A stretch of 64,000 nt of DNA from positions 5,146,001 to 5,210,000 of the forward strand of contig NC_068569.1 of NCBI RefSeq assembly GCF_025698545.1, given 5' to 3'. Position numbers and translations under genes: made by a program. The notes under the pieces are model-generated. The model was given only the letters and a program-made list of their open reading frames with translations. It had not been told where the DNA came from and did not search any database. The DNA is from Gossypium raimondii. Its lineage: Eukaryota > Streptophyta > Magnoliopsida > Malvales > Malvaceae. Positions 34,944 to 47,507 of this stretch are shown piece by piece; positions within the stretch are counted from its first letter, which is position 1; every line of letters begins with the position of its first letter.

Positions 34944-35690
34944 AGAATTTGATGTTTGAATTTGACAATTTTTTTTTACTATTTTGGTATTATAACTTTC
35001 TTTTGTCCGATTAGATACTTAAATTTATTAAGTAGTATAAAAATTACCCCCAAAATATTAACGGTGTTAGTTTTTATGATGAGACAAAAATAACTAATGT
35101 ATGACTAGCATGCGGCAGATGACATGAAATTTAATGGTAACAATGATTACATTTATTTAGAGTTTCATTTGCTTTGCTAAATAAAATGCTCAAAAAAAAT
35201 TCATTAGTGTTGAAATGACTTTGATTGCTAATGGTAGGAATGATTCAAGAAGGACTGCGTGTTTAAAGTACGACCTTGTCTTCACAAACCTTTGAATTCA
35301 ACAAAATATCATCAGTATCAGAGGAAATTTGTGTTTAAAAAATGTGCTTTGAGATATTCTTTATGAATAAATATTAAAGAAGAAAACATGAATTTTAAAA
35401 TTCAAAATTTAAAAAATAAATTACATTAAATTAAAATTTTAAAAATAATTGAGCATTTAAAATACAAAAGAAAATGTCATCTACCACATGTTGGTCATAC
35501 AACTATTGTTTTTCTACCTCATAAAAAAATAACACTTTAGCATGTTGGAGTGATTTATATAATGTTAGACAATTTTAAATAATAAATTAAGAAAAAGTGT
35601 TAAGTTCAAGTAACAAATTAGAATAAAAAAAATTAAAGTACCAAATTTAAAAAAAAAATCAAATTTAAGTACTAAATATGAACTCATACC
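34944..35690. mobile_element. foldback element, family 3
   Basis: The left arm (AATTTGATGTTTGAATTTGA ... GACTAGCATGCGGCAGATGACAT) is complementary to the right arm (ATGTCATCTACCACATGTTGG ... TCAAATTTAAGTACTAAA). A spacer of about 250 bases around 35160-35400 lies between them. No transposase. Borders approximate. Confidence 0.65.
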
Positions 35691-36475
35691 TCTATGGTTG
35701 TTGCAGTAGTAGCAATGACTGAGCTAATGCTCAATTCACAACAAATTATGTTTGATGAACACATCAAAGAGCACAAAAAAGGAACTGAAGATACATTTGC
35801 TCAATATGAAATTACGTGTGAATTTTTATATACCAACATTTTTATTTAACAATATTTTACTTAATTTATTTTTGCTTTGATTGAATGAGTAGAAGAGGGT
35901 GATTGAAAACAAATTTATCATTATCGTTATTATTTAAGTATATTTGAAGTTGAGGGGACATTTGCATAATTATTGGAGATAATACAAGAGATAAGTTCAA
36001 AATTTCTTTAGTGAATTACAGGAGGAAGACAAAGCCGTGTTTCAAGTTGATTTAAATGTCGCATTGGAGAGATCTTGGATTAGCATATAAAAATTGTGAG
36101 GAGTTTTAGAGTGTCTCCTTTCACTGCTTTGTTAAGGTTTTTTGTTGTGTATTTTTGTAAGAATTATTTAGAGAGTATTATGATATTTATATGAGGTTAT
36201 TTCGGGGAGTGATTGTAACCATTGAGTTCATTATTAAGGTTTCAATTATCTATTATGTAAGATTAGATTGAACTTAAACTAACAAGTGATTTAAACACTT
36301 ATTGAACAAAATCATTCATTGAGTAAAATTTATTGATCCGAATTGGTTGATTTCTCTTATTACTTTGCTCCTGTATTATTAACTTATGTTGGCCCAAATT
36401 GAAACCAAAATGCTTCTCAGTATCTACTGCTAAAGTTGGTCCAAAGTTTAATTTTTATTTCAAGAGTTAATAATA
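35691..36475. other. intergenic DNA
   Basis: Short purine-rich open stretches near 35700-36100 are not long enough to assign. A decayed element is possible. Confidence 0.4.
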
Positions 36476-36482
36476 ACGCATT

Positions 36483-36711
36483 TCAAATGTGCAATAAATG
36501 AAATATATACATGTTCAACATTAGCGAGCAAAGAACATTGTCCAAAACTTGATGGACTGCCTCACTGTTGAATAATTGGATCTCTTGTGGGAGCCCAATG
36601 GTAATATTTTTGCATGTTTCATAGCCTGACCCAAAGTGTAACATAATCACTCCCACCACTACAGTGTCTGCCTGCCCCACCGTCGGCGCTGTAAACCACT
36701 CAAAAACATCA
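36483..36711 (-). pseudogene. unrecognised exon-like open stretch
   Basis: On the minus strand a good acceptor (GTTTTTATAG) is followed by an uninterrupted frame of about 76 codons with protein-like composition (HGVDVFEWFTAPTVGQADT ... VIMLHFGSGYE) and a stop near 36483. No upstream exon could be joined with confidence and I do not recognise the family. It may be the last exon of a decayed gene or chance. Confidence 0.25.
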
Positions 36712-36979
36712 ACTCCATGTCTATAAAAACAAAATTAGTGTAATATAAAATCAAAGGTATTCAAGTTAATTAATAAAAAAAAACCATGGACTCATTATAA
36801 TTATACGATTATTTTTTAATGATGTATCATCATTAAAAATGACGGGAACTGAGAATATACCGGTACCAGCCCACCTATTGGCTGCTAGTCTTTTGTAATG
36901 AGTGGCCATACAGGTGACAGTTGTGTCTTTAATTACCCTGTTTGTGTAAACTTTTCTTCCCCGTATTACCAAAAAGAAA

Positions 36980-38640
36980 AACTAGATATAAAAGCTTGTA
37001 AATTTGTTATCATGGTCGTCAAATGGATTATATTTTGGTAAGTAATTTGATACCTTTAAAACGAAGATGGTACCCTGAATGAAGTATTTAATGAGGTTGA
37101 AAAGGAAAATATTCAAGTCAACTCCATGGTCCCTTGGCTCCTTATTTTTAACATTTAAAGGAGCTTTGGTGCCTTTAAAACCGACCAGATCCCTCCCTTT
37201 TAAACATTTGAAAAAGAGAAGTAATCTCATTACCTTTTTCTGCTAAATGGTCTAAAGATGTAATTAACAAAGGCAGCCATTGAAAGGTAAGAACTTTAAA
37301 ATGTTGGTTTGAACATGAACGTTAAATAAAATAATCCAAAAGGCCGGCTAGGCATTGGACAACTCGTATCCCTTTTTTACCCAAAGACCAAATGAAAGCA
37401 TGGCAATGAGAGGAATTTGACTTGACCAATTCAAAGCAACAAGACTATGACAATATGATGCATTCTCGACAATTACTTCATCTAGAGGAATATATTTACC
37501 AATGCTGGGTCTTTGGTAAAAACAAAACAACCAACATCCATTCTCTCTTCTTACACTCAAAAAGTTTTTATTTTGCTATATATATAAGTTATTTGGATTG
37601 CAATGTAATATATATTTTAATTACTACAACCTGTTTTGCAGCTTTGGTTCGAGGCGGAAATTGTCATTTTTTGAAGGGAGTCACCGGCCATATTCTCACC
37701 CCTTTGAATTCGAATGTGATTGAAGCATTTGTCATCTGAGAAGCTCTGTCGTGATTGTCAAAGTCGGATTACTAGGAACTACTAGTTAATGATTTACTTT
37801 GGGATAAGGTTTTTAGTTTAATTTTACATGATTATTCTCAATTGAAATCATAATTATGTTGTATTAAATTTGACGGGATGCTAATAAGGTCACTCGGCAA
37901 CTGACTAGGGTGATCTCCTTTCATGCAAACCATCACATATTTGATATTCCCCTTGCTAGTTTATCTACAAATATTTCTTCTTTAACGCCAATGAAATAAA
38001 AACATTTAAGATTGGATGTCAAACTTAAACCTCTTTTTTTTTTCTTTTTCTTTTTTTGCCTTGTATTTACTTTAGGGTTTTCATGCAGTGTTATCCTGCT
38101 TTCAAAATTAAAAAAATATATTTCTTTGTAAAATTCATAAATTCCTTAAGAATTTCAATTTTTTAATAAAAAGCATACAACAAATATTTAACTTAAAAAA
38201 CAATTATAAATGTATTATCACTCAGTTTATAGTATTTTCAAAATTTAAATTCAAGAAACAAACGTTAATAATCTCGTAAATTTGACCTTAATTATTATGT
38301 GCGGGAATAATAAGAGAAATTTTGTTTAGGCATTTAAAATTATTTTTGGCCCTACTCTACAAATCTCTGTGTAGTAGGCTTAGGGCATTATATTGATGAT
38401 GATTTTATTTAATCCAATTCTTTGTATTATAATAAGTGAAGTTGCATCGAGATTGTTGTCGATAAATGTTGAAGAGCATGCATGGGATAATGAGACAAAA
38501 TCCCATGCACTCAGCTGTCAGCATAGCACGTGTCCACACCTTTCGGTTTTGGTGGGCCGATCCTGTGTGCTTCAAATATGCCAATTAAAATGAACTATTA
38601 TTATATTTTTTTTAATGTCAATAATTCAGCTTATTTCATT
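36980..38640. other. AT-rich intergenic DNA left of the copia element
   Basis: No supported gene. Several 60-105 aa frames overlap each other on both strands without recognisable content. Confidence 0.5.
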
Positions 38641-38642
38641 TT

Positions 38643-38647
38643 TTTTT
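38643..38647. other. left 5-bp target duplication of the copia element
   Basis: TTTTT immediately before the 5' LTR matches TTTTT at 43241-43245. Weak evidence by itself because the left site is inside a T run. Confidence 0.55.
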
Positions 38648-38983
38648 TGCTAGAGTTGTGTGACTTAAATTTTAAGAGATTACTTACAAGTTATGTTAAA
38701 CAAAATATATCTTCTTTCTAGAAGATTTAATATTTATGAGTATAATATATTTAGCATTTATTAACATAATATATTTGACTTTGACTAGAATTATGTTTTT
38801 TCAATGTATAAATAGATAAAGTTGAAACTCCTCTTGTAATCATTCGAATTCGATATAGAGAATTTTATTTTTCTCTGCCCATGGTTTTCTCTCAAAAGGG
38901 TTTCCACGTAAAAATCTGTGTGTTCTTTATTTTTATCTCTTTTCTTTATGATATATTATCATTACCGACGTTTTATTTTTACA
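38648..38983 (+). repeat. 5' LTR of the copia element
   Basis: Starts TGCTAGAG (a TGTTAGAG derivative) and ends TTTTTACA. Contains a TATA box TATAAATAG at 38807-38815. Confidence 0.88.
38807..38815 (+). promoter_or_regulatory. TATA box in the 5' LTR
   Basis: TATAAATAG at the position expected for a copia LTR promoter. The same motif occurs in the 3' LTR and in the third LTR copy. Confidence 0.6.
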
Positions 38984-38986
38984 AAA

Positions 38987-39001
38987 TGGTATCAGAAGCT
39001 T
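38987..39001 (+). other. primer-binding site (tRNA-Met type)
   Basis: TGGTATCAGAAGCTT, three bases after the 5' LTR, resembles the usual TGGTATCAGAGC primer site for initiator tRNA-Met with one extra A. Confidence 0.75.
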
Positions 39002-39012
39002 CCGGGTTGTTC

Positions 39013-39850
39013 ATCTCGATCACGGTAATGTCATATTTGAAGTATGAAATTTCGTTGTTGGATCGCAACACCAGATTTGCATTGTGCCAACTTAATATGC
39101 AAGCAGTTCTTACACAGATAGATCTAGAGGATGCCTTGCTAGGGATAGATAATATGCCTTCGACATTAACAGATGAAGAGAAGAAGCGTAAAGATCGAAA
39201 GGCGTTAACACAATTACATCTGCATTTGCCTAACGAAATTTTGTAGGATGTGATGAAGCAGAACACCGCCGCTGCATTATGGAAGAGGCTGGAACAAATA
39301 TGTATGTCAAAAACTCTAACCAGCAAGTTGCATATGAAGCAGCATCTTTATACTCATCGTTTGGAGGAAGGAGCGTCTGTGCACGAACACTTAAAAGTGT
39401 TTAAAGAAATTCTCTCTCATAATTGATGAGGTCTATGATTCTTAGACCTCATATGATAAGATGAAACATCTTGTGGTTAAACTCGACTTTAAGGGAGAGG
39501 GTCTCATTATTCGTGAGACACGAGATCGAAATACTGATGATGATTGTGGAAGGACACAAGAATGGAATCCTCACGGTAAATCTAAGGGTAGATCAAAGTC
39601 TTCAAACAGAGGTAAACCTTGTAACTTCTACAAGAAGAAAACGCACATTAAATCTGAGTGCTATAAGCTACAGAACAATATCAAAAGGGAGGCTGTGAAT
39701 CAAAAGGGAAAACAACCAGAAAATTTCGGTGAAGCTGATGTTATAGAAGACTACAGCAATGGTGAACTTCTAATCGCTTCTGTCAATAATTCTAAAGTGA
39801 GCGAGAAATGGATCATTGATTCATGCTGCACCTTCCACATGAGTCTCACT
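39013..39850 (+). pseudogene. copia gag, zinc knuckle and protease remnant
   Basis: The gag begins near MSYLKYEISLLDRN and continues to LHLPNEIL. It is cut by a TAG at 39244, then runs as TAAALWKRLEQICMSKTLTS to a stop near 39425 with a frame break. At about 39618-39668 the zinc knuckle reads CNFYKKKTHIKSEC, so the second cysteine of C-x2-C-x4-H-x4-C is replaced by tyrosine. At about 39808 the protease active-site region reads IIDSCCTFHMS instead of the usual D-S-G-A/C, so the catalytic glycine is lost. Confidence 0.8.
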
Positions 39851-42785
39851 TGGAATTGGTTTACAACTTATGAAACGGTGTCTGAAGGTGTTGTTTTGAT
39901 GGGAAATAATGCTTCGTGTAAAATTACAGGTGTTGGAACAATTAAAGTTAAGATGTTTGACGGAGTTGTCAAAACACTTGGTGACATGCGACATGTTTCA
40001 GAATTGAAGAGAAATTGAATTTCGTTGAGTACTCTTGATTCAAAAGGGTACAAATACACAGCTGAAAGTGGGGTTTTGAATATTTCCAAAGGTTCCCTCG
40101 TTGTGATGAAAGGGTAGAGAAAGACTGCCAAGTTATATGTTTTGCAGGGTTCTACTGTTACTGGTGATGCAGCTGTCGCTACTCTTCCTTGTCAGATGAT
40201 GATATTACTAAAGTTTAGCATATGTGCCTAGGGCATATGAGTGAGAATGGCATGGCAGAATTGAGCAAAAGTGGGCTTTTTGATGGGCAAGAAATTTTCA
40301 AACTGAAGTTCTGTGAGCACTGCGTTTTTGTGAAGCAAAAGAGAGTTCGATTCACTAGAGGAATCCATAACATAAAGGGAACGTTGGAGTATATTCATTC
40401 TGATCTATGGGGGCAATCCAGAGTGCCTTTGAAAGGTAGAGCTAATTATATGCTAACTTTTATTAATGACTTTTTTAAAAAAGTTTGGGCATTCTTCCTG
40501 AAGCAGAAAAGCGATGTGTCTTCCGCACTTGAGTCTTGGAAAACTATTATTGAAAAACAGACGAGAAAATAAATAAAATACCTCCGCACTTACAATGGCT
40601 TAGAGTTCTGTTCTAATAAGTTTAATAAATTGTGTAAGTCAGAACGGATCGTGAGACACTTAATAGTTCATCATACTCCACAGCAAAATAGTGTTACAGA
40701 ACGAATGAACAGAACGATCATGGAGAAGATTCGATGTATGTTGTCAAATGCCAACTTACCAAAGTCGTTTTGGGCCGAAGTAGCCTCTACTGCATGTTTT
40801 TTTATCAACCGATCTTCATTCATTGCCTTTGAGAAAAAGACTCCACAAGAGGTATGGTCCGGTAATCCTGTTAACTATTCTGATTTAAATATCTTTGGGT
40901 GTCATGCGTATACTCATGTTGATAATGAAAAATTAGAACCGAGATCCATTAAATGTGTTTTTTTGTTATAAACCTGGTGTAAAAGGGTATAAGTTATGGT
41001 GTCTTGAAAATATAAATGTTGTGATTAGCAGAGATGTTGTTTTTGATAGAACTGCTATGCTACCTAACTTATCTTTTAAAGACTCTTCCAATAAAGAAAA
41101 TCAAAAGTAGGTAGAGCATCAGATTAATTCAGAATCTACAACAAAGTCGTCTCCTTAAGCCAGTACAAAAATTTAGAATAAAGTTGCTTCTTTACCACAA
41201 TACTTTATCGCCAAAAACAGAAGTAAAACAGAAATTAAACCTCCAAATATATAGTTGAAGATATAGATGCAAACCAAGAGCCATCTAGTTATTCTGAGGC
41301 GGTTAGCCGTGAAGACTCAGAAAAGTGGATGTTTGCTATGCAATAGGAGATGGAATCACTCCACAAAAACAAAACATGTGATCTTGTGAAACTTCCTAAA
41401 GGTAAAAAGGTTGTTCATTGTAAATGAGTGTTTAAAAAGAAAGAAGGGACTCCAGGAGTTGAAGAACCCAGATAGAAAGTAAGGCTTGTTGCAAAGGGGT
41501 ACATTCAAATTCCAAGAGTGGACTTCACAGATGTGTTCTCCCTAGTTGTGAAGCATAGTTTGATTCGAGCTTTGCTTGGTATTATAGCCATGCATGATTT
41601 GAAGCTTGAGCAGTTAGATGTAAAAACTGTATTTTTGCATGGAGAACTTGAGGAGGATATTTACATGCAATAACCAGAGGGTTTTACAGTCTCAGGAAAA
41701 AGAAGACTATGTTTGCTTGCTGAAAAAGTCCCTTTACGGGTTTGAAACAGTCATTAAGACAGAGGTACAAGATTTTTGATTCCTTTGTGACTTCTTATGA
41801 TTTCAAAAGAAATAGTTTTGACAGTTGTGTTTACTTTAAGAAAAACAATGATGGTTCTTTTGTGTATATACTCCTTTATGTTGATGACATGTTGATAGCA
41901 GCAAAAGATAAATAAGAGGTAAGAAAGGTCAAAACCCAACTAAGTGAAGAATTTGAGATGAAAGATTTGGGACCAATAAAGAAGATAATTGGTATGGAGA
42001 TTCTCAAAGATAGAAAAGCAAGTAAATTGTACCTAAGTTAGAAGGGGTACATTGAGAAAATTCTTTGCAGGTTCAATATGCAGAGTGCTAAGCCTGTTAG
42101 TACTCCTTTAGCAGCCCATTTCAGACTTTCATCAGCTTTGTCTCCACAATCAGATGATGAGATTGAGTACATGTCACGTGTTCCATACTCTAGTGTAGTG
42201 GGATCTCTCATGTATGCTATGGTTTGTTCACGTCCAGATTTATCAGATGCAGTCAGTGGAGTTAGCAAATACATGGTGAATCCCGGTAAAGAACGTTAGA
42301 AAGCAGTTTAGTGGATTTTAAGATACTTACGAGGTACTACTGATGTTTGCTTACAGTTTGGAAGAACTAGAGATAAAGTCATTGGGTATGTTGATGTCGA
42401 TTTTGCTGGAGACCTTGATAGCAGAAGATCTCTCACAGGTTATGTCTTTACAATCGGAGGTTGTGCAATTAGTTGGAAAGCCACTTTGCAAACTACAGTC
42501 GCTTTGTCTACCAATCGGTTTGAGTATATGACGATTATCGAGGCACGTAAATAAGCTATTTGGTTGAAGGGACTTTTAGTGAACTCAATGAAGACCTTCA
42601 AATCAAGATAAGATTTTGTGACACCAGAGTGCCATCTTCCTTACAAAAGATCAAATGTTTCATGAGAGAACAAAAAATATTGATGTTTGGTATCATTTTG
42701 TTCGTGATATTATTGCTTGTGGTGATATTGTTGTGAGCAAAATTAGTACTCATGAAAATCCTGCAGATATGATGACACACTTCCT
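39851..42785 (+). pseudogene. copia integrase, reverse transcriptase and RNase H remnant
   Basis: The GAG-pre-integrase/zinc region (about 40220-40345) has a CLGHMSENGMAELSKSGLF-like block and FCEHCVFVKQKR. The integrase core (about 40380-40960) has IHSDLWG, then a stop at 40570, then HHTPQQN and ERMNRTIMEKIRCM. The RT (about 41290-42000) has LEQLDVKTVFLHGELEE and the YVDD catalytic box in LLYVDDMLIAAK. The RNase H region (about 42240-42780) has VDVDFAGDLDSRRSLTGYVF. There are in-frame stops at least at 41344, 41474, 41671, 42040 and 42298. Family order gag-PR-IN-RT-RH defines copia. Confidence 0.85.
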
Positions 42786-42878
42786 ATAACCAAGTCTGAG
42801 CATTGTTGAAGTTAGTGTTTATTGTTGAAGTTAAACCCTTAAGGGGTTTTTGGAAAAGGTAAAAAACTTGTTCGTTGA

Positions 42879-44607
42879 GAATTCATGTCAATGTGAAGAT
42901 TGTTAGAGTTGTGTGACCCAAATTCTAAGAGATTGCTTGCAAGTTAAGTTAAACAAAATATATCTTCTTTCTAGAAGATTTAGTATTTATGAGTATAATA
43001 TATATTTAGCATTTATTAACATAATATATTTGACTTTGATTAGAATTAGGTTTTTTCAACCTATAAATAGATGAAGTCAAAACTCCTCTTGTAATCATTC
43101 GAATTCGACAAAGTGAATTTTTTTTTCTTCTGCCCATGATTTTTTCCCGAAAGGGTTTCCACGTAAAAATCTGTGTGTTCTTTATTTTTATTTCTCTTTT
43201 CTTTGCGATATATTGTCATTACCGACATTCTATTTTTACATTTTTAAAAACAACTCATCATCTTTTGTTTTTAATTCTAAAAAATAAAAAAAGTATGACT
43301 TGGTATCTCTTTTGACACCATAGATATGTTACATCAAAATTTCCAATATTAAGGTTTTCTTTTTTCGAGGAAGGGAATTGCCTATACTTTAATAATTTTC
43401 TAAACCAAGAAGGGTAAAAAAAAAAAGCCAAAAATAATCTCACCTGAACAGGCAATTAGAAAATTAACCAACAAGAATATCTAGGAAAACGAAAAAAAGA
43501 AAAAAGAAACAGGATCATATTATTGTGGATTAAGAATGGAGAAGGTAAACACAATTTTTATTTAAAATTTAAAATTATATTTATTAATATTTTTAGAAGA
43601 AAAGTTATGACTTTTTGAAATTTCTCGAATACAATTCTTTGATTCTTCTTTCAGATTTAATTATGATTTAATGGTCGTCGACTTGATCTTGGATGCATGT
43701 GGTTTGTTTCAAGTGTCGACTTGACTTGTTCTTAAAACGAATTGAAAGGGATTTTCACGGATGAATTGGATCGAAAGACAACTTTTCTTTAAAACATGTG
43801 TGGTGTTCTTCAGAATTTCTTTAAGTTCTTGGGGTTATTCAAAGCTTTTTGCACATATTTTTGGGCTTCTTGAACTTATGAACATTTTAATTTCTATAAT
43901 GTCAATTACATAAATGAAAAAGAATGTATATATCCATTTAATTATTTTACAAAATTTTAATTTTTTATTTATTATTCATATGTTATTAATTTAAAGATAA
44001 AATAATCATTTAATATTATGACCATGATAACTATGACTTTAGCGTAAATTTAACATTACAGATACCGTTTTATAATTGTCCCGTAAATTATCTTCTTCTA
44101 CACACTGTATAAGCTACATTTTGTTTTGTCTAGTGCAGTGGGGAGGTGACCATAGTGATGGAATTGCAATCACCCAAAATGACAAAAACTCCATTCAATT
44201 GAGTCACAGTCACTGCAAAAAACATTTGCTCAACAAATATAGGTAGCTCTAAAATACCCCCCACTACTGAAATAATTTAATTTGTACTTGTTATTTTAGT
44301 CAACTCCTTTTGGGTACTGTCTCTTTGTGCTTTCTTTTGGTATATTAATTATTGATTCCGGCTGTACCTCCAAGTAATTTGATACCAAAGCTTCACTAAA
44401 TACCACCACCACCATACCAACTTTATAGTATATACAAAAGCTAAAGTGAATATTGTATGATAGTAAGAAATTTATTAGGTTCTGAATCCGGATTTCGTAG
44501 CTGTATACATGGGTTTGCTCCCATGTTGCACATATTTTTAAAATTAATGAATAATAAATCAGGATAGACCAGCCTAATTAATCTTGAGTTGTGAGATTAA
44601 TATTGTT
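42879..44607. repeat. tandem duplication 1, unit A
   Basis: A 1729-bp unit containing the last 22 bases of the copia internal region, the 3' LTR and 1367 bases of right-hand flank. It repeats head-to-tail at 44608-46330. The unit ends GATTAATATTGTT. Confidence 0.92.
42901..43240 (+). repeat. 3' LTR of the copia element
   Basis: Starts TGTTAGAGTTGTGTGACC and ends TTTTTACA, followed by TTTTT. It is also part of the first unit of the tandem duplication. Confidence 0.88.
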
Positions 44608-46330
44608 GAATTCATGTCAATGTGAAGATTGTTAGAGTTGTGTGACCCAAATTCTAAGAGATTGCTTGCAAGTTAAGTTAAACAAAATATATCTTCTTTC
44701 TAGAAGATTTAGTATTTATGAGTATAATATATATTTAGCATTTATTAACATAATATATTTGACTTTGATTAGAATTAGGTTTTTCAACCTATAAATAGAT
44801 GAAGTCAAAACTCCTCTTGTAATCATTCGAATTCGACAAAGTGAATTTTTTTCTTCACCATGATTTTTTCCCGAAAGGGTTTCACGTAAAAATCATGTGT
44901 TCTTTATTTTATTTCTCTTTTCTTTGCGATATATTGTCATTACCGACATTCTATTTTTACATTTTAAAACAACTCATCATCTTTTGTTTTTAATTCTAAA
45001 AATAAAAAAGTATGACTTGGTATCTCTTTTGACACCATAGATATGTTACATCAAAATTTCCAATATTAAGGTTTTTTTTTTCGAGGAAGGGAATTGCCTA
45101 TACTTTAATAATTTTCTAAACCAAGAAGGGTAAAAAAAAAAAGCCAAAAATAATCTCACCTGAACAGGCAATTAGAAAATTAACCAACAAGAATATCTAG
45201 GAAAACGAAAAAAAAAGAAAAAAGAAACAGGATCATATTATTGTGGATTAAGAATGGAGAAGGTAAACACAATTTTTTATTTAAAAATTTAAAATTATAT
45301 TTATTAATATTTTTAGAAGAAAAGTTATGACTTTTTGAAATTTCTCGAATACAATTCTTTGATTCTTCTTTCAGATTTAATTATGATTTAATGGTCGTCT
45401 GACTTGATCTTGGATGCATGTGGTTTGTTTCAAGTGTCAGCTTGACTTGTTCTTAAAACGAATTGAAAGGGATTTTTCACGGATGAATTGGATCGAAAGA
45501 CAACTTTTCTTTAAAACATGTGTGGTGTTCTTCAGAATTTCTTTAAGTTCTTGGGGTTATTCAAAGCTTTTTGCACATATTTTTTGGGCTTCTTGAACTT
45601 ATGAACATTTTAATTTCTATAATGTCAATTACATAAATGAAAAAAGAATGTATATATCCATTTAATTATTTTACAAAATTTTAATTTTTTATTTATTATT
45701 CATATGTTATTAATTTAAAGATAAAATAATCATTTAATATTATGACCATGATAACTATGACTTTAGCGTAAATTTAACATTACAGATACCGTTTTATAAT
45801 TGTCCGTAAATTATCTTCTTCTACACACTGTATAAGCTACATTTTGTTTTGTCTAGTGCAGTGGGAGGTGACCATAGTGATGGAATTGCAATCACCCAAA
45901 ATGACAAAAACTCCATTCAATTGAGTCACAGTCACTGCAAAAAACATTTGCTCAACAAATATAGGTAGCTCTAAAATACCCCCCACTACTGAAATAATTT
46001 AATTTGTACTTGTTATTTTAGTCAACTCCTTTTGGGTACTGTCTCTTTGTGCTTTCTTTTGGTATATTAATTATTGATTCCGGCTGTACCTCCAAGTAAT
46101 TTGATACCAAAGCTTCACTAAATACCACCACCACCATACCAACTTTATAGTATATACAAAAGCTAAAGTGAATATTGTATGATAGTAAGAAATTTATTAG
46201 GTTCTGAATCCGGATTTCGTAGCTGTATACATGGGTTTGCTCCCATGTTGCACATATTTTTAAAAATTAATGAATAATAAATCAGGATAGACCAGCCTAA
46301 TTAATCTTGAGTTGTGAGATTAATATTGTT
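44608..46330. repeat. tandem duplication 1, unit B
   Basis: A 1723-bp near-identical copy of unit A. Differences are almost all single-base gains or losses in homopolymers (for example CCC to CC at 45803, AAAA runs, GGGG to GGG near 45862), plus a few two-base changes. It carries a third LTR. It contains no gene, and the 60-aa frame at 45414 is in non-coding flank. Confidence 0.92.
44630..44961 (+). repeat. third LTR copy, created by the tandem duplication
   Basis: Nearly identical to the 3' LTR at 42901-43240 but preceded by the same 22 bases of internal element and followed by the same flank. It is therefore not a solo LTR from a separate insertion. Confidence 0.9.
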
Positions 46331-47500
46331 TGCTTAATTTTATGTTTTAATGAAAAAAGAAAAAGGAAAGTAACATGATCATTTTATCCACTTTGCTGTT
46401 CAGTCCTCGGAGTTGGAAAATTTACTATATGCATTTGCACATGGGATGGGATAATTATGGCAAAGATGAGACAGAAATGATGAAGTTAGATCTAGTTCCA
46501 AGTTGTATATGCGGCGCGCAAATGTTGAAAATTATTTCCCTAATTGGTTTAAAGTATGTTGTGGTAATGAGTAGGTCACAGTGTTTGATCAATACAATCG
46601 TGGATCATCATAGCTAAATTGAATTGACCTATTTACTATGTGATCAGTATCATTTATTTTTCCTCTTAAATTTATACTATTTTTATATTTATTTTACCCG
46701 ACAAAAGAAGGTTTAGTTCTTAAAAATTCATAAACGTAGCTATTTTTTAGTTATGATTTATGAATATCAGTTAGTACAGATTCATAATTTAATTATACGA
46801 ACAAATAAAAGATTAGTAATATTTAAAAAGACATTTGTTTGTAGTTTTGAACACATGCACCTTTAATTTTCAAAAAGAAAAGCATGATTATACAGCAAAG
46901 AAAGTGGTGATAGGACGAGTTAATCATAAAATTTAATTTGATGATTAGATTGGCATGATGATGTTAAAAACCATACCCAACACTATCTAAAAGTCCCAAT
47001 TATATTTCAATACCTGAGTCATATCGGACTTGATAATGATTGGGATATTTCTCCTCTACCAAATAAATATCCCAGCTTCTCAATCAAACCTTTTCAAATA
47101 CGTCCATTCTAACAAATGCCTCTTTCACATTAGGACATTATGTTAGATAAATCTCTTTAAATGCCTTTTTCTTTTTTTAATTAAATAAGCTCGTATTCTT
47201 TTATTTTTATTCTTGAATTATGTGGAAGCAAAATAACAAGTGTAACAAATCCTTGCATGCCAAGAAGATGAAACTGGAGACAATAGTTTCACTAAAAATA
47301 AGATATACTATCATTTTATAATCGTAAATTTAAAAAATACGAGCTGTTTATGTCACACTACAATTTATAATGGCTTTATACCCCACTAGTTTCCGCCATT
47401 TTTCTCGTTGCTCCCGTTATTTTATGTACACTAATCCTACCAAAAAAAAAAAAAAGCGAATTAAAATGTAAAAGAAGGATTTGATCTAACTTAAGCTTAC
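46331..47500. other. intergenic DNA and 3' flank of the kinase gene
   Basis: The 80-aa frame at 46375-46617 contains a CxC-type block (PSCICGAQ) faintly like a copia gag linker, but I cannot support it as a gene. Confidence 0.45.
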
Positions 47501-47507
47501 ACGTGCG

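Larger units (their letters stand above)
38648..43240 (+). mobile_element. Ty1/copia LTR retrotransposon, full length but inactive
   Basis: Two LTRs (38648-38983 and 42901-43240) bound an internal region carrying gag, a zinc knuckle, protease, integrase, reverse transcriptase and RNase H remnants in copia order. A primer-binding site follows the 5' LTR and a purine-containing tract (TGTGAAGAT) precedes the 3' LTR. The flanks share TTTTT. Every domain is interrupted by stops or frameshifts, so the element is dead. Many stops fall where the family has CAA, CAG or TGG, as expected from C-to-T decay of methylated DNA. The LTRs differ by about 30 substitutions by eye, so the insertion is old. Confidence 0.9.

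Noticed and set aside
44630-44961. Independent solo LTR insertion
   Set aside because: Flanks on both sides match the 3' LTR context, so it is part of the tandem duplication rather than a separate insertion.
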